The notes beneath the pieces were generated by a model. That model worked only from the letters and a program-made list of their open reading frames with translations, was not told the DNA's origin and ran no database searches. The translations under genes were made by a program, and so were the position numbers. Shown piece by piece: positions 22,714 to 35,550 of a stretch of 64,000 bases of DNA (position 1 is its first letter; every line of letters starts with the position of its first letter). The stretch is from positions 2,014,001 through 2,078,000 of the forward strand of contig NC_134422.1 in the NCBI RefSeq assembly GCF_030867145.1, in the 5' to 3' direction. The stretch comes from Opisthocomus hoazin. Lineage: Eukaryota; Chordata; Aves; Opisthocomiformes; Opisthocomidae.

Positions 22714-22878
22714 TAGAATCATCGAGGTTGGAAAAGACCTCTAAGATCATCGAGTCCAACCATCACCCCAACACCCCCATGCCTGCTCAACCATGTCCCA
22801 AAGTGCCACATCCACACGTGTTTTGAAGCCCTCCAGGGATGGGGACTCCACCACCGCCCTGGGCAGCCTGGGCCAATT
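22714..22878 (-). mobile_element. CR1 type C 3' fragment
   Basis: Reverse orientation, from TAGAATCATCGAGGTTGG through CCAACCATCACCCCAACACC to GGGCAGCCTGGGCCAA. It is truncated at 165 bases. Confidence 0.87.
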
Positions 22879-24919
22879 TCTTTTCGGACTTTCCCTCGGC
22901 TTTCGCCCTCATGACGACATGCCTGCTGCTGTTCCTCCTCCTGGTCACCGCGACCTTCGGCCCGTCCTCGCCGCGGCGTCCCAGACGAGGAGTGCGCACC
23001 TGCATTGCGCCGGCTCGCGGTTACGGGTAAAATCACAAACGTTGTTCAGGGCTCTCAGCCCTTGTCCCCGAAGTTCTGCCTTTTGCCACCGGCTGGGTCG
23101 GGAAAGGCGGTAAATCCTGCGAACCGCGGCACGCGATGGCTCGCTCACGCTGCGACCTGCGGCCGGCAGCAAACGTCCCGGCGCGCTCCGCGGTGGGGTT
23201 TGGCCGGGTCCGTAAACTTCTGGTGGGATGTGGGAGCGTTTCTGGCTTTGCCTGGTGGGAGATGGTAACTGTCCAGGCAGAGATTAATCTGGGGGGAAAA
23301 AAGCATGGAGATAAGCGTTATTGTTTAGAAAATGACCGTTTCTCCATTTCCCTCATCTAGGGTGACGATTCTGCTGGAGGCGCAGCTCACGCAGCCGCCA
23401 CGGAAGCACTGCGTGGGGAGCCGCACGCAGTCCCGCGGCCGAAACCCCGGGAAGCGGCACTCAGCCTTCCTCTGTGAGTGCTCTAAACCCGCCACTAATT
23501 AAATGTGCTCGTTCTAATTAAAAAAAAAAAGACATGAGACGTCCAGGACCGGGGCGGTGAGCGACGCACCCTGCCCTGGCTTACGCCCCACTGGGGCACC
23601 TGGCCCCGGAGCGTCGGGCAGTGCAGGATGTGGCCCGGGACCCCGCGCGATGCCGAAGGCGCGGATTCCCGCTCCACGGGGGAGCAGGACCAGGGAGGGG
23701 GTTACCCCAGGAACGGGTCAGGGTTTTGTACTAAAAAAAAAAAGCCTAAAATTCTTTCAGTATCCTTCATAAACAAAGCTTAAAAACCCTGGAGTGTTCC
23801 GGGGAGCTCATAACAACGTTACTGCCCATAGTGAAGGAAACAGTAATAGATACTTTGCCTGATGTCTTTTATCTAAGCCTATCCCAGTTCTCTGAAAGAT
23901 TAATTAGCTAATTAAGCTTCACAGCACTGCTGCAAGATAAAGGCGCGTTGGGCTCTCGCAGATAAGAGCTGAGGGGCAGGGTGGAAGGCGCTGCAGGCAT
24001 CTCCAGCCAAGGACCCTTCACCCTCCCAGCGCGTCCCAGCTGCCGGCGGCTGAGCACCGCAAAGCAGAATCGCCCCCCGCCGCCCTCGGCCCCCTCTCTG
24101 ACCCCTCCGGTGTGAGGGGTCCCAGAGTCTGCCCCACCAGACGGTCCCACCGAGGAAGCAGGCGGGGTCTGAACCAAGAAGAAATCATCTCGGCATTTTG
24201 AAGTCCCTCTGGACGAAGGGAGACGTTCCGGGAGCCGCTGCTAGCCACCCATACTTGGGAAAGGTTCAGATAATTGCAGGGCAAACGGGATTCTTCGGCT
24301 CACGTTCCAGCACGAAGCCAAAGGCAGCTCTAACTCATGCTACAAGGCATTCCCAGTTCAAAACCAGACTTGCAAAAGTTTTAATTGAACTAAGCGTCCG
24401 TAGGTACGGCGACCGTTTAACATCAATGCAGTAGTGCAAAGGAAAGGAATTCTTTTAGGAGAACAAGATGATTTTTGAGCAATTTGTTGCACTCTGTAAC
24501 TGGCGTGTCGACATTTGCAAATGTCAAAATTAATGTGGCAGCTGCTAAACAAAAAAGCTACTTAGCTGGCTCACGCTTAGGCTAAATAAATTATTTGGGG
24601 ATAAAAATTAATACACAAGACCTTAGCTTTTACATGTATTTATTTAAACTAAGTAACCAGCTATGTAATGCGTAATTTGCAGAGCTCATCCCAGGCACCC
24701 GGGCGATTCCCAGCAGGTGATGCCACCGGAGAAGTCGTCGTCTGCACCGGGGTTCATGGCCAGACCAGCTCTGCGAGGGCTCCGTGACATGAGCGCGTGT
24801 GGAGTTTCACTGGAGAGTGACACAAGTATTCCTTCACCTTTGCTGAAGCTGACTGGTAGCTCTCTCACTGAAATCTCCACATTAAAACAAAGGTCGCAAT
24901 TCAGGGCCAAGCCTTTCTT
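22879..24919. other. Unique intergenic sequence upstream of FMNL2
   Basis: No coding exon or repeat is recognised apart from the homeodomain/GATA cluster near 23.9 kb and short A runs at about 23520 and 23733. Composition is moderately GC-rich near 23.4-23.7 kb. Confidence 0.6.
23868..23966. promoter_or_regulatory. Candidate enhancer: homeodomain palindrome with GATA motifs
   Basis: A perfect 16-base palindrome TTAATTAGCTAATTAA (23900-23915) holds two TAATTA homeodomain cores. Around it lie three GATA-type motifs: TTATCT at 23869, AGATAA at 23935 and AGATAAG at 23960. The cluster is 2.4 kb upstream of the FMNL2 start codon in unique sequence. Regulatory activity is inferred from motifs alone. 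Confidence 0.3.
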
Positions 24920-25622
24920 AGAATCACAGAATCATCGAATCATAGCGTGGTAAGGGTTGGAAGGGACCTTGAAGATCATCTGGTTCCAACCCCCCTGCCA
25001 TCAGCAGGGACGTCTTCCACCAGCCCAGGATGCTCAGAGCTCCATCCAACCTGGCCTTGAACCCTGCCAGGGAGGGGGCAGCCACAGCTTCTCTGGGAAC
25101 CTGGGCCAGGGCCTCACCACCCTCATGGGGAAGAATTTCTTCCTCATATCTAATCTAAATCTGCCCTCTTTTAGTTTAGAGCCGTTCCCCCTTGTCCTAT
25201 CACTCCACACCCTTGCAAAAAGCCCCTCTCCACCCTTCCTGTCGGCCCCTCCAGGCACTGGCAGCTGCTCTAAGGTCGCCTCTCAGCCTTCTCTTCCCCA
25301 GGCTGAACAGCCCCAGCTCCCTCAGCCTGTCCTCGTAGCAGAGGTGCTCCAGCCCTCGGATCATCTCCGTGGCCTCCTCTGACCCTGCTCCAACCCATCC
25401 ATGTCCTGCCTATGTTGGGGGCCCCAGAGCTGGATGCAGGACTCCAGGTGGGGTCTCAGGAGAGCGGAGTCAAGGGGCAGAATCCCCTCCCTCGCCCTGC
25501 TGGCCACGCTGCTCTCGATGCAGCCCAGGACACGGTTGGCTTTCTGGGCTGCAGGCGCACATTGCCGGCTCATGTTGAGCTTCTCATCCAGCAATACCCC
25601 CAAGTCCTTCTCCTCAGGGCTT
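24920..25622 (-). mobile_element. CR1 type B fragment
   Basis: Reverse orientation, starting AGAATCACAGAATCATCG and including CTGGTTCCAACCCCCCTGCC, TCTAATCTAAATCTGCCC and, further 5' on the element, a [23 protein letters not shown] ORF2 stretch on the minus strand. This family differs from type A in its 3' UTR and in its CATATCTAATC motif. Confidence 0.9.
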
Positions 25623-27299
25623 CTTAATCTCCCCCAAACCAGGGTCTGTTTATCTGTGGAAGAAACTCTGAAGCGGAAAAAGATTGTTTTCCGAACCCTC
25701 ATTTTCTCCCAGCCCTGGGCATTTCCAGTCGGATCCTGAGCTGGCATTTCAGCCAAGTTCCAGGTCATCTGATTTCATGGTCTTGCAGGGTCAGCGTCAG
25801 GCTTTAACGAACAGCCAGAGCCCAGCTCAGCAGGGGCAACGGCAGCGTTCGCTCATAACAAAGATGTAGTGCGGCCGTAAACTCCGCTGCGAGAGCTGAG
25901 CGGTGCACGCTTGAGATTATTGATTGCAGCACACGAAGGGCTGACCTTGCCTAGAAGGCTGCAGAGGACTTTTTCTGTAAGAAATGCGAAAACAGATAAC
26001 AGGCTGCTTTCTGAGAACAGCCTTCTCGAGGAAAATCAGCTTCTGCCGGGGTTTCCTGATGGCAGGAAATAAAAGGCTTGATAGTCCTTATCCTCGTGCA
26101 CATCCACTGTTAAAGAAGAGGCGGTTTCACTTTGGTTTATCGTGTTTTACCTAGTGCAACGTATCTGCCGTCTACTTCAGTGCCTAGTAGTCTTTTATTT
26201 ATAGCAATTTCCCACAACTACCAGAAACCTGCCTTCTCTAGCCTCAGCAGATTGTAGAAATAAGTTGCAAAATAATGGTCGGGCCTGTTGGCCTCGGTAT
26301 TAACGCAGGTTCTCCTAGAACAGCACGTATCTGGTTTGAGAATTAATTAAATACAAACCTAAAAACCACCTGGAAGCTGGAACGGTCGCAGTCGGTCCGA
26401 AGGACCTTGCCCATTGCCATATCAACATCTGCTCCACAGCCACCTGTACGTCTGCAGGCAAAGCCTCCCCGGCTCCGGTCCCGCCTGCTGCCGCGTCGGT
26501 GGGCACGTCCGCCCGTCTCCCACTCGCGCTGCTCATGCCCGCGTCCGCATCCTCCTTGCGCAGCTGCTGTTTCTGCATCTCGTGCAGAGATCTGAGCTCG
26601 TGATAACAGATGGAAATGCTCAGTCCCAGTACACCGAGTTGTTAGGTTCATATCTTATTAGCCCTCGGATTTTTCTCCGTCTGCTAGAAATTAAATTATT
26701 AACTTTGAATCTGATTTACTTCCAGCAGCGATGCTCTGGTTTAACCGCGCTGACGTCCTTGGCCTTGCTTCCAACGCTTGTTTGTGTAGACCAGACGCAG
26801 CTTCAGCAAAGCAAGGTGTGATGGCAACAGCAACGAGCCCAGCCCCCCGTGCCGGCTCAGGACCACTCCTCTGCCCGCGGCAGGCACTGGATAGCCCACC
26901 CAGAGCTCCTACGGCAGGGTGCGTGGACTTGCGCCCGCTCAATCCAAGGCCAGCCGATGCTTTTGGTCTCTCTGCTGCTTTCCAAGGAGCAGGGACACCT
27001 CCCAGCCGGTGGCACTGGGCTGATGAGCCCGAAGCCAGGCTGCCTGCGTACCTACCATGACAGCGCGTTTCCTCAGCTTTGGGAAGGACCATGTGGAAAT
27101 ATTTAGCACAATGACTTTGCATCTTTCTTCCAACTTTTGATTTGTTCCTTAAAAATACGTAGGCTTAACTGGTACGCGAGGGTCGTGCGTGCGAGGGCAG
27201 CGTGGCACCAGGAGAGTGGGTCGGGGCTCAGCAGTGGGAGCTCTCGCTGGACCAGAGAGTGGTTTTCAGAGCAAGCCTGAGCAGATGCATTTTGCAGAA

Positions 27300-27643
27300 A
27301 ATCACAGAATCCCAGAATGGTCAGGGTTGGCAGGAACCTCTGTGGGTCACCCAGCCCAACCCCCTGCCCAAGCAGGGTCACCCACAGCAGGCTGCACAGC
27401 ACCGCGGCCAGGCGGGGCTGGAATATCTCCAGAGAAGGAGACTCCACAGCCTCCCTGGGCAGCCTGGGCCAGGGCTCCGTCACCCTCAGAGGGAAGAAGT
27501 TCTTCCTCGGGTTCAGCTGGAGCTTCCTCTGCTTCAGTTTGTGCCCGTTGCCCCTTGTCCTGGCGCTGGGCACCACTGGGAAGAGTCTGGCCCCGTCCTC
27601 CTGACACCCACCCTGCAGATATTTAGAGGCATTTCTAAGGTCC
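27300..27643 (-). mobile_element. CR1 type A fragment
   Basis: Reverse orientation, from AATCACAGAATCCCAGAATGG to GAGGCATTTCTAAGGTCC. It is the younger form, with the frame open through the old ORF2 stop. Confidence 0.92.
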
Positions 27644-28899
27644 GAATGCTGATTATTAAATGAGTTTGACCTAAATGGCACCGTTTTCTTAGAAGTTACA
27701 CAAGTTTTAACATTCCTTGAGGACAAAAGCTGCAGCAGTGGCAAACGGCCCTGTTCCTGCCCCTGCCGGCTGCCTGACCTGGATTTCCCAGAGGCGAAGG
27801 AAGGCCCCCAAACTCGTTAGCCGTTTCTCCACAGGGCCCGTGCCTGGTTTTCTGCCTGCTCTCTAGGCTGAAGGCAGGGCTGGGACCACAGGCCACAGCC
27901 GATTGCTGCAGGCAGGCACCCAGAGCCCGACGCTGTCCTGAAGCGCCTGTGCCTGGTCCTGGCCCCTGCTGCTGCCCTCTGCTAAAACCAGCGGGGAGCC
28001 TGGTGGGCAGCCCGCGGCAGAGTGGTCTTTTTTATTTCCTTCTCCTTTTTCCTTCTTTTTCTCCTACGCAAGGGAAGGGTCTGTGGCACAGCCTCCCCCC
28101 TGTCCCTCTCCTGCAGAAGGAAGCCCGGTAGGAAGAGCGAGCGCAGGATCACGGGCCACGACGGAGCTCGTCTGATTTTCGCAGCAGCTTTTTCGCCGGT
28201 CCTGCCTGGATGCTCTGTGTGACAGCACCTTCCGCCGTCGCAAACCCTGCGGCTGCAGAGGTGGAGAGCTGCGCTCGAGGGAGCGCGGCCCTCGCCTGCA
28301 GACCCCGGGCCCCTCGGCGGCACCGTCGGGTTGAGGTGGACCCTGGGGAAGGATTCGCACGGGACCCTCGCCTTCCCCCGTCTACAGGCCGGCACAGACC
28401 AGCAGCACTGCAGCCCCAGACTGGCACTGGAACAGCTCCTGGGACAACACCCCCGGCGAGCCCGGCTCCCTCTGCCTCCGAGCAAGCAGCAGAGGAGGGT
28501 GCCGCAGGCCACCCCACTCCTCCCCGCCGGATCACGACCCCGGGGTCTCGGCAGGCAGGGGCAGAGCGGGATCCTGTTCATTTTTAGAGGTGAGGCTGCG
28601 CTGTTTCAGCAACACTGGGATTGTTCTCCTCGGTCAAGTGCAAACCTGCCTGGCACCACAAGCTGCTGAGGACCCATTTATTTTCAGCAAAGCTCAGATT
28701 ATTCTTCTCCGGACAGCTAGTCTGAATGATTTGCTGCAATATGGAGAAAAAATCAGTTACAGAAAACAGCACGAGCATTTGTTCTGTGGGATGGAGCACA
28801 GAGCGTGTCTGCTTTTAAAACATGTCCCCGAGAGAGGCACTTACAAACACAGGGTGCTCGCTCATCTGTCACGCTTCTTCAAGAAATTAATACAATTTA

Positions 28900-29420
28900 T
28901 AGAATCATAGCATGGTAAGGGTTGGAAGGGACCTTGAAGATCATCTGGTTCCAACCTCCCTGCCATCAGCAGGGACATCTTCCACCAGCCCAGGGTGCTC
29001 AGAGCTCCATCCAACCTGGTCTTGAACCCTGCCAGGGAGGGGACAGCCACAGCTTCTCTGGGCAGCCTGGGCCAGGGCCTCACCACCCTCATGGGGAAGA
29101 ATTTCTTCCTCATATCTAATCCAAATCTGCCCTCTCTTAGTTTAGAGCCGTTCCCCCTTGTCCTATCACTACACCCCCTTGTGCAAAGCCCCTCTCCATC
29201 CTTCCTGTAGCCCCTCCAGGCACTGGCAGCTGCTCTAAGGTCACCCCGGAGCCTTCTCTTCTCCAGGCTGAACAGCCCCAGCTCCCTCAGCCTGTCCTCG
29301 TAGCAGAGGTGCTCCAGCCCTCGGATCATCTCCGTGGCCTCCTCTGGCCCCGCTCCAACCCATCCATCTCCTTCTCAAGTTGGGGGCTCCAGAGCTGGAC
29401 GCAGGACTCCAGGTGGGGCC
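28900..29420 (-). mobile_element. CR1 type B fragment
   Basis: Reverse orientation, starting TAGAATCATAGCATGGTAAG and ending at GGACTCCAGGTGGGGCC. Its minus-strand frame of 155 codons (29329-28862) is the ORF2 end, with [20 protein letters not shown]. It is very close in sequence to the copy at 24920. Confidence 0.9.
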
Positions 29421-30816
29421 CGACGCTCAAATTAAAGCCAATGGCAACAGAGCTGAGCTAAGGGGACAGGGGGATCTCCCCAGCACGAGGACCCCAGCCA
29501 GCCCCCTCCATACCCCTGCCTCCCACCTCCTCCCAACGCGTTGTAAATAACTGGAGCACCCTCCTTTACAGCAGAACTCCCCCAGGCGTGTGCGTGGGGC
29601 AGGCAGTGCTCGCCCGAGGAGCCCCCGGAGCCCGGCGCGGCGACGGTCCCGAGCGGGGCGCGGGATCTCCGTGTTCAGCCCCGCGCCGTCCCACTCGCCA
29701 GCAGATGTAACGCGCGCGTCGCTTTGCGGTGTGATGCACCCGGCCGGGAGCTCGTTCGTGATTTATTGGCAGGAAAGCAAGCAGACAAAACACAACTTCT
29801 GAATTCCCAGAGAGGCAAAGAATCGTAAATGCTAATGAAACTGAGATAATGGAGCAGAAAATAACGGTAGGGAATGAGTCAATATTTAATAAAGCTTATA
29901 TCTGAGTGTAAAGCAGCGCTCCCCGAACTAGGAGGGAGACAGGGGCTAGGCTAGATGTGTATCGTGTGCCTGCCTGTCAGCTCCAAACCGGCCGTAAAAA
30001 CCATCGCTGGGACAGAGGAGTCAGAATAATTTTTCAAGACAGGGCCATTTTCTAACCTTTAAGGACCGTTGTTCTTAACTGCAAAAAGATTTTTCTCTCT
30101 AGTTTTTTTCCTGGAGCGGTGGTCAGTGTGTGGCACGGCGGGGCTGTGGTTCAGTCGACTCCTCAGCCCTGGGCTGGCTCGTCGCTCCGAAGGACAGCCG
30201 TGGGACAACGCCGGCCGTTGTACCCGCGGCAGGAGGACACCTCGGTGTGCTTCCACGCAGGCTTCGGACCGAAACGCCGCACATGTTTCCGTTGTTTTTC
30301 CACCAAAGGCTCTTGACAAAGAACTCCTGAGGATGGTTAGGCACGAGGAATAAAATTAATTCGAATTTTTCAGCTGATGGAAGCTGTTTAGAGGCCTTAA
30401 ACGGGTTTTAGAACTCATGAGAAAAATAAGGATTTCAATTTACCGGACTGATTAATACCATTTGTCTCCCAGCAAGGCCAGGGGCAGGATCTGCACGAGC
30501 GGGAGCTGTGCAGTCACTGGAAACACCTTCCCCAGACCTTGCCTTTTCGGCGAGCAAGGTCCCACGGTGTGTGCAGGGCCATCAGGAGGGTGAGTGGTGT
30601 CACAGGCTTCACGGGGCTGATTTTCCCCAAACCGGTGTGCCTGGCTTCACCTCCAAGGGCCCATTCATAGCGGGTACTGGTCTGAGCTGAATCAGTCCCA
30701 GCTGATGGGTTTTCAGGGCACCAAAGAGCACTGCTGGGCGAGCTCGGGTACGCGGGTCGGGAGTTCCACAGCTGCCCGGTGAGCCTGCTGCCAGCTGGAC
30801 GCTTGGACAAGTCGTT

Positions 30817-31473
30817 GTGGACGACAGGGTGACCATGAGCCAGCAGTGTGCCCTGGCTGCCAAGAAGGCCAATGGCATCCTGGGGTGCATGAGGATGTGG
30901 CCAGCAGGGCGAGGGAGGTTCTCCTTCCCCTCTGCTCTGCCCTGGTGAGGCCCCATCTGCAGTGCTGTGTCCAGTGCTGGGCTCCCCAGTTCAAGAAAGA
31001 TGAGGAGCTACTGGAGAGAGTCCAGCGCAGGGCTACGAGGGTGAGGAGGGGACTGGAGCATCTCTCCTATGAGGAGAGGCTGAGGGAGCTGGGCTTGTTC
31101 AGCCTGGAGAAGAGAAGGCTGAGAGGGGACCTTCGAAATGCCTCTAAATATCTGCAGGGTGGGGGTCAGGAGGACGGGGCCAGACTCTTTCCAGTGGTGC
31201 CCAGCGACAGGACAAGGGGCAACGGGCACAAACTGAAGCAGAGGAAGCTCCAGTTGAACCCGAGGAAGAATTCTTCCCTCTGAGGGTGACGGAGCCCTGG
31301 CCCAGGCTGCCCAGGGAGGCTGTGGAGTCTCCTTCTCTGGAGATATTCCAGCCCTGCCTGGACGTGGTGCTGTGCAGCCTGCTCTGGGTGACCCTGCTTG
31401 GGCAGGGGGTTGGGCTGGGTGACCCACAGAGGGCCCTTCCAACCCCGACCACTCTGTGAGTCTGTGATTCTGT
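30817..31473 (+). mobile_element. CR1 type A fragment
   Basis: It starts at TGGACGACAGGGTGACCATG and ends at GTGAGTCTGTGATTCTGT. One base is lost in AAGAATTCTTCC (usually AAGAACTTCTTCC), which shifts the frame at about 31270. Part of GGTGCATCAAGAGGAGTGTGG is missing near 30890. Confidence 0.92.
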
Positions 31474-34400
31474 TGCTTCGCCCCTGACCCGTGGCCGGCA
31501 GGCAGGCAGGGGCATGGCAGACCGGGACGTGGATGGATCCGTTTCCCTCCAGGTCCCACAGTGCAAGGTTTTGTCATGATGCTAAATTAAACGAAAGGTC
31601 AACGATGCAGCTTTTCCCGTAGAACAAAAATTTCCCCTTTCCAGCCAGCTCTAAACATCTCCCCTTCCGTTACAAGACAAGGAGAAGAGAAGTTCACGCT
31701 GAATTATTTACTGCCTCAGTGAAACAGGGGACTGAAGGCAGACTGGCTCGCTCTGCCTGAACCCAGACAAGAGTGAAACGATGTTAGAAGGAGGGAGCGA
31801 CTTGCTGCATCTTTAAACACTTTTTTACGCACCCAGCTGTGAGGGTTTGGGGGTACCAGCTGGCAGGGCTTCCGAAGCCCCCCTCGCTTTCTGGCCCGCT
31901 GTACAGCAGAGTCTGACGCTCAGGGCTGTGCGTGCCTGGGTGCCAGCATCGCCGGGGACAGGCGCGTCCCAACCTCCCCGCGTCCCGGGGGATGCCTGCG
32001 GCGTTGGCCGGTGACACTCCTGCTTCGGAGAGCTTCGGGAAGGACGGTGCGGGCGCAGTCCCGTACCGCCTCACGCCCCGTTCGTTTCTGACTAAAGCAA
32101 GGAACGCTGAGGCGCTGCTTCGGAGCCCGCCGCGTGCTCTGCCCTGCTCACCAGCGGCAGCCGCGCGGCCGATCGCACCTCGTCCTTGACCGTCTGCACT
32201 TCCAGCTGCGCCGCCTCCCGGGGGATAAAGCCGTGTGGCAGAGGACGCAGGTTTCCGAGTTCTTAGCAGGGTAATTAAAGCACGTTTCCCAGCAAACAGG
32301 ACGGGCTGGCAAGCGGAGCCTCTTCTCTGCACGGTGCGAAAGGCAGGCTGAACCAGGAACCGTGTGCGTGCCGGCTGTGGATTTGTCAAGACGCCTGCAT
32401 AAGCACGCGTGTTAGAACGACAGCCTCTGTAACGCTGCGAAGGAAACGGAGCTACTGCTAGAGAAAATATTTCCAGATGGACGGCAGTCGCTGCGTCCCC
32501 TTGGCTGGCGTCTGAATGCTTGCATGGCGCATCGTGTCGCTCAGCCACAAAACCGGGCCAAGCCGGTAATTATTGTCCGGGATGTGAAACGGGAAATGAG
32601 CGTGACCAGTGGCCGTGCAAAGTGCTAAGACGTGTGTGTTCGAGAAAACGCTGATTCAGAAGGATTTTAAACCGTGTCCTGACACGGACTGCAGCAGCGT
32701 TATCTCAAAGCCATTGAACGGAGCGCTTTTCCATACAGGACTGCGATCCGGTTCCTGCCGACTCAGCTCCTCTTTGTTTTGCTTCTCCTTGCTGGCTAGA
32801 ACAGAGATGCTGCAGTGCACGGCTGGGCGGGTGACCTCAGTCTCGATGCCAAACAGATGACTAAAACGAACACAGAAAACACAACCCATTGTCTTCTCCC
32901 CGAAATGCCAGCTTTGTTCCGCACGGAGCCGCCGGCTTGTCGGCATAACCCCTTCGACGCTGCGCCGAGATCGACACTCTGCAGCCCCTGCCCTATCGGT
33001 CATTTAGATTTTAAAAAAGCAGCGGTGTCCCATAAGGGCTTATTTTGCCCCTTGCAAATGGCAAATCAAGTGGGCTGATGGGGTGGGGTGGTGCGGTGCC
33101 GCTCGCTGAAAGCCACTCAGCCTCTGCTTGCAGGGTGTTTGCAGTTTGGTGCGAATCCACCCAGAATCCGGTGTTTTCACCTCTGGTTTTGTCTTATTCT
33201 GCGGGTGTGGGCTGAAGATATTTTTTTAATGTGTACAAAATTATCGTCTTCACGCTCTCGGCAACGGCTGGGCCTGGTGGCCTCCGGAACGCGGCCGGCA
33301 GAGAAGCGTTCTGGGTACTGTGCCCAGCGCCTCGGTAGCAGACCGCTCGCTGCCGCGCACGAGACGCTCCCGGCTCTCTCCTCGGGCAGCTCCGTTCCAG
33401 CAAAACCCTGAGGGCTGCGGACCCCACGCGGCGCTCAGCGCCCCGGACTCAGGCACTTCAGCCCTGGAGCAGGGTCGAAGTCAAACCTTGCCCTCCTTCT
33501 TTTCTCTTCCTCCCTCCTTCTTTTCTCTTGCTCAACCTGGGCTGCTGTTTGCTGGGCAGGCGGCTTTCCTGGATCCGTATCAGACACCTTCGTCTCTCCA
33601 CGGGCAGCGGGGGACCCCGGCTCGGCTCCGTGCTGGGGAGGCCAGCGCAGGAGACGGAGGCAGAGGGACAGAGGGATGGCGAAAGGCTTGGGGCAGAGGG
33701 ACTGCTAAAGGTGGGACATCTGCTCCTGGGAGGTGACAAAGAGGGCCTGTGAGAGAAGTCTGTGCAATCATGGGAAGTTAATCACCAATTCTCAAAAATT
33801 ATTAAATTGTGGGATTCAAAACTGGCTTAATTCCTGGAGGAGAAGGGTTATTCAGTGGAGCAAAGCAGGTGCAACCTCAGAGTGAGAAGGTCCCATCCCC
33901 GGACTGCAGGATGCTCGAGGCGGCAAACCAGGGGAAGAGTCTCTCTCTTTCCTGCACACTTCCCCATATGTCCTCCACCGGCCGTTCCCAGAGACAGAAA
34001 GCCGGCTGGACCTCTGGTTCTGCCCTCTTTTAACCTCTTCTCCAGCTGAAATCCCCAGATCGTAGGTGTGGGCAGAGAACGCAGCCCACGCCACGAGGCC
34101 AGGCGGCCCGAGCTCGGTCGCCGCACGCGTCCTTCCTCGCCGGGCTGCCGGGTGGGACCCTGCCGGCCCGTTCCGAGGGGCTGGACCCAAAAGTGGCCAG
34201 GCGAGGACATCACCACTCCCCAGCAAACAAGCTCAATTACCTGTAACTCGATGAAACTCGGAATTAAAAAGAGTGCATCTGCATCAGCCGGGCGCAGAAT
34301 TGGTAAAGCACTGTAAAATATTTTTGGAGGGTGGGGGAGAAAATGCTGCCTTCCTCCCCAGCCAGCCCCACCGCATCGCTCCCAGGGGTCTCTGCCGCCA

Positions 34401-34594
34401 GCATAAGCAGCAGACCTGGACCCCTGCCCCACCAAAGCTGAGGCAGGTTTGCTCTTGAGGGCAGAAAGGGAGGATTTGATCAAAAATGCACCCGTGGGCT
34501 GGTTTTAGAAGGAGCAGGATGCAGCAAGGGGCACTGCCCGGTCTGTGCTGGGATGTCTTTGGCCAGTTGCGATATGTTTGCAGGACAGGGAGGA
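31474..34594. other. Unique intergenic sequence
   Basis: No gene, RNA or CR1 fragment is recognised. A pyrimidine-rich stretch near 33495-33532 contains the direct repeat CTCCTTCTTTTCTCTT. Long frames on both strands here lack homology that I can name and fit GC-rich non-coding DNA. Confidence 0.6.
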
Positions 34595-35550
34595 CCCTAG
34601 TCTTGTTCAACTTCTTCATCAATGACTTGGATGAAGAGTTAGAATGTACCCTCAGCCAGTTTGCTAATGACACCAAACTGGGAGGAGTGGTGGATACCCC
34701 GGCAGGCTGTGCTGCCATCCAGCCAGACCTGGACAGGCTGGAGAGTTGGGCAGAGAGGAACCTGATGAGGTTCAACCAAGGCAAGGGCAGGGTCCTGCAC
34801 CTGGGGAGGAACAACCCCAGGCACCAGGACAGGCTGGGGCTGAGCTGCTGGAGAGCAGCTCTGTGGAGAGGGACTGGGAGTGCTGGGGGACGACAGGGTG
34901 ACCATGAGCCAGCAGTGTGCCCTGGGTGCCAAGAAGGCCAATGGGATCCTGGGGCGCATGAGGAGGAGTGTGGGCAGCAGGGCGAGGGAGGTTCTCCTGC
35001 CCCTCTGCTCTGCCCTGGGGAGGCCCCATCTGCAGTGCTGTGTCCAGTGCTGGGCTCCCCAGTTCAAGAAAGATGAGGAGCTACTGGAGAGAGTCCAGCG
35101 GAGGGCTACGAGGAGAAGGAGGGGACTGGAGCATCTCTGCTACGAGGAGAGGCTGAGGGAGCTGGGCTTGTTCAGCCTGGAGAAGAGAAGGCTGAGAGGG
35201 GACCTTAGAAATGCCTCTAAATATCTGCAGGGTGGGGGTCAGGAGGACGGGGCCAGACTCTTTCCAGTGGTGCCCAGCGACAGGACAAGGGGCAATGGGC
35301 ACAAACTGAAGCAGAGGAAGCTCCAGCTGAACCCGAGGAAGAACTTCTTCCCTCTGAGGGTGCCGGAGCCCTGGCCCAGGCTGCCCAGGGAGGCTGTGGA
35401 GTCTCCTTCTCTGGAGATATTCCAGCCCCGCCTGGCCGCGGTGCTGTGCAGCCTGCTCTGGGTGACCCTGCTTGGGCAGGGGGTTGGGCTGGGGGACCCC
35501 CAGAGGTCCCTGCCGACCCCGACCATGCTGGGATTCTGGTATTCTGTGAC
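34595..35550 (+). mobile_element. CR1 type A fragment with RT-domain remnant (longest copy)
   Basis: This copy reaches furthest 5'. It encodes [20 protein letters not shown], then [16 protein letters not shown] stands where non-LTR reverse transcriptases carry the catalytic F/YADD motif, so one aspartate is changed. It also has the two frameshifts seen in the copy at 4096. The 3' end is the younger form with the stop lost. It cannot encode an active enzyme. Confidence 0.93.
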
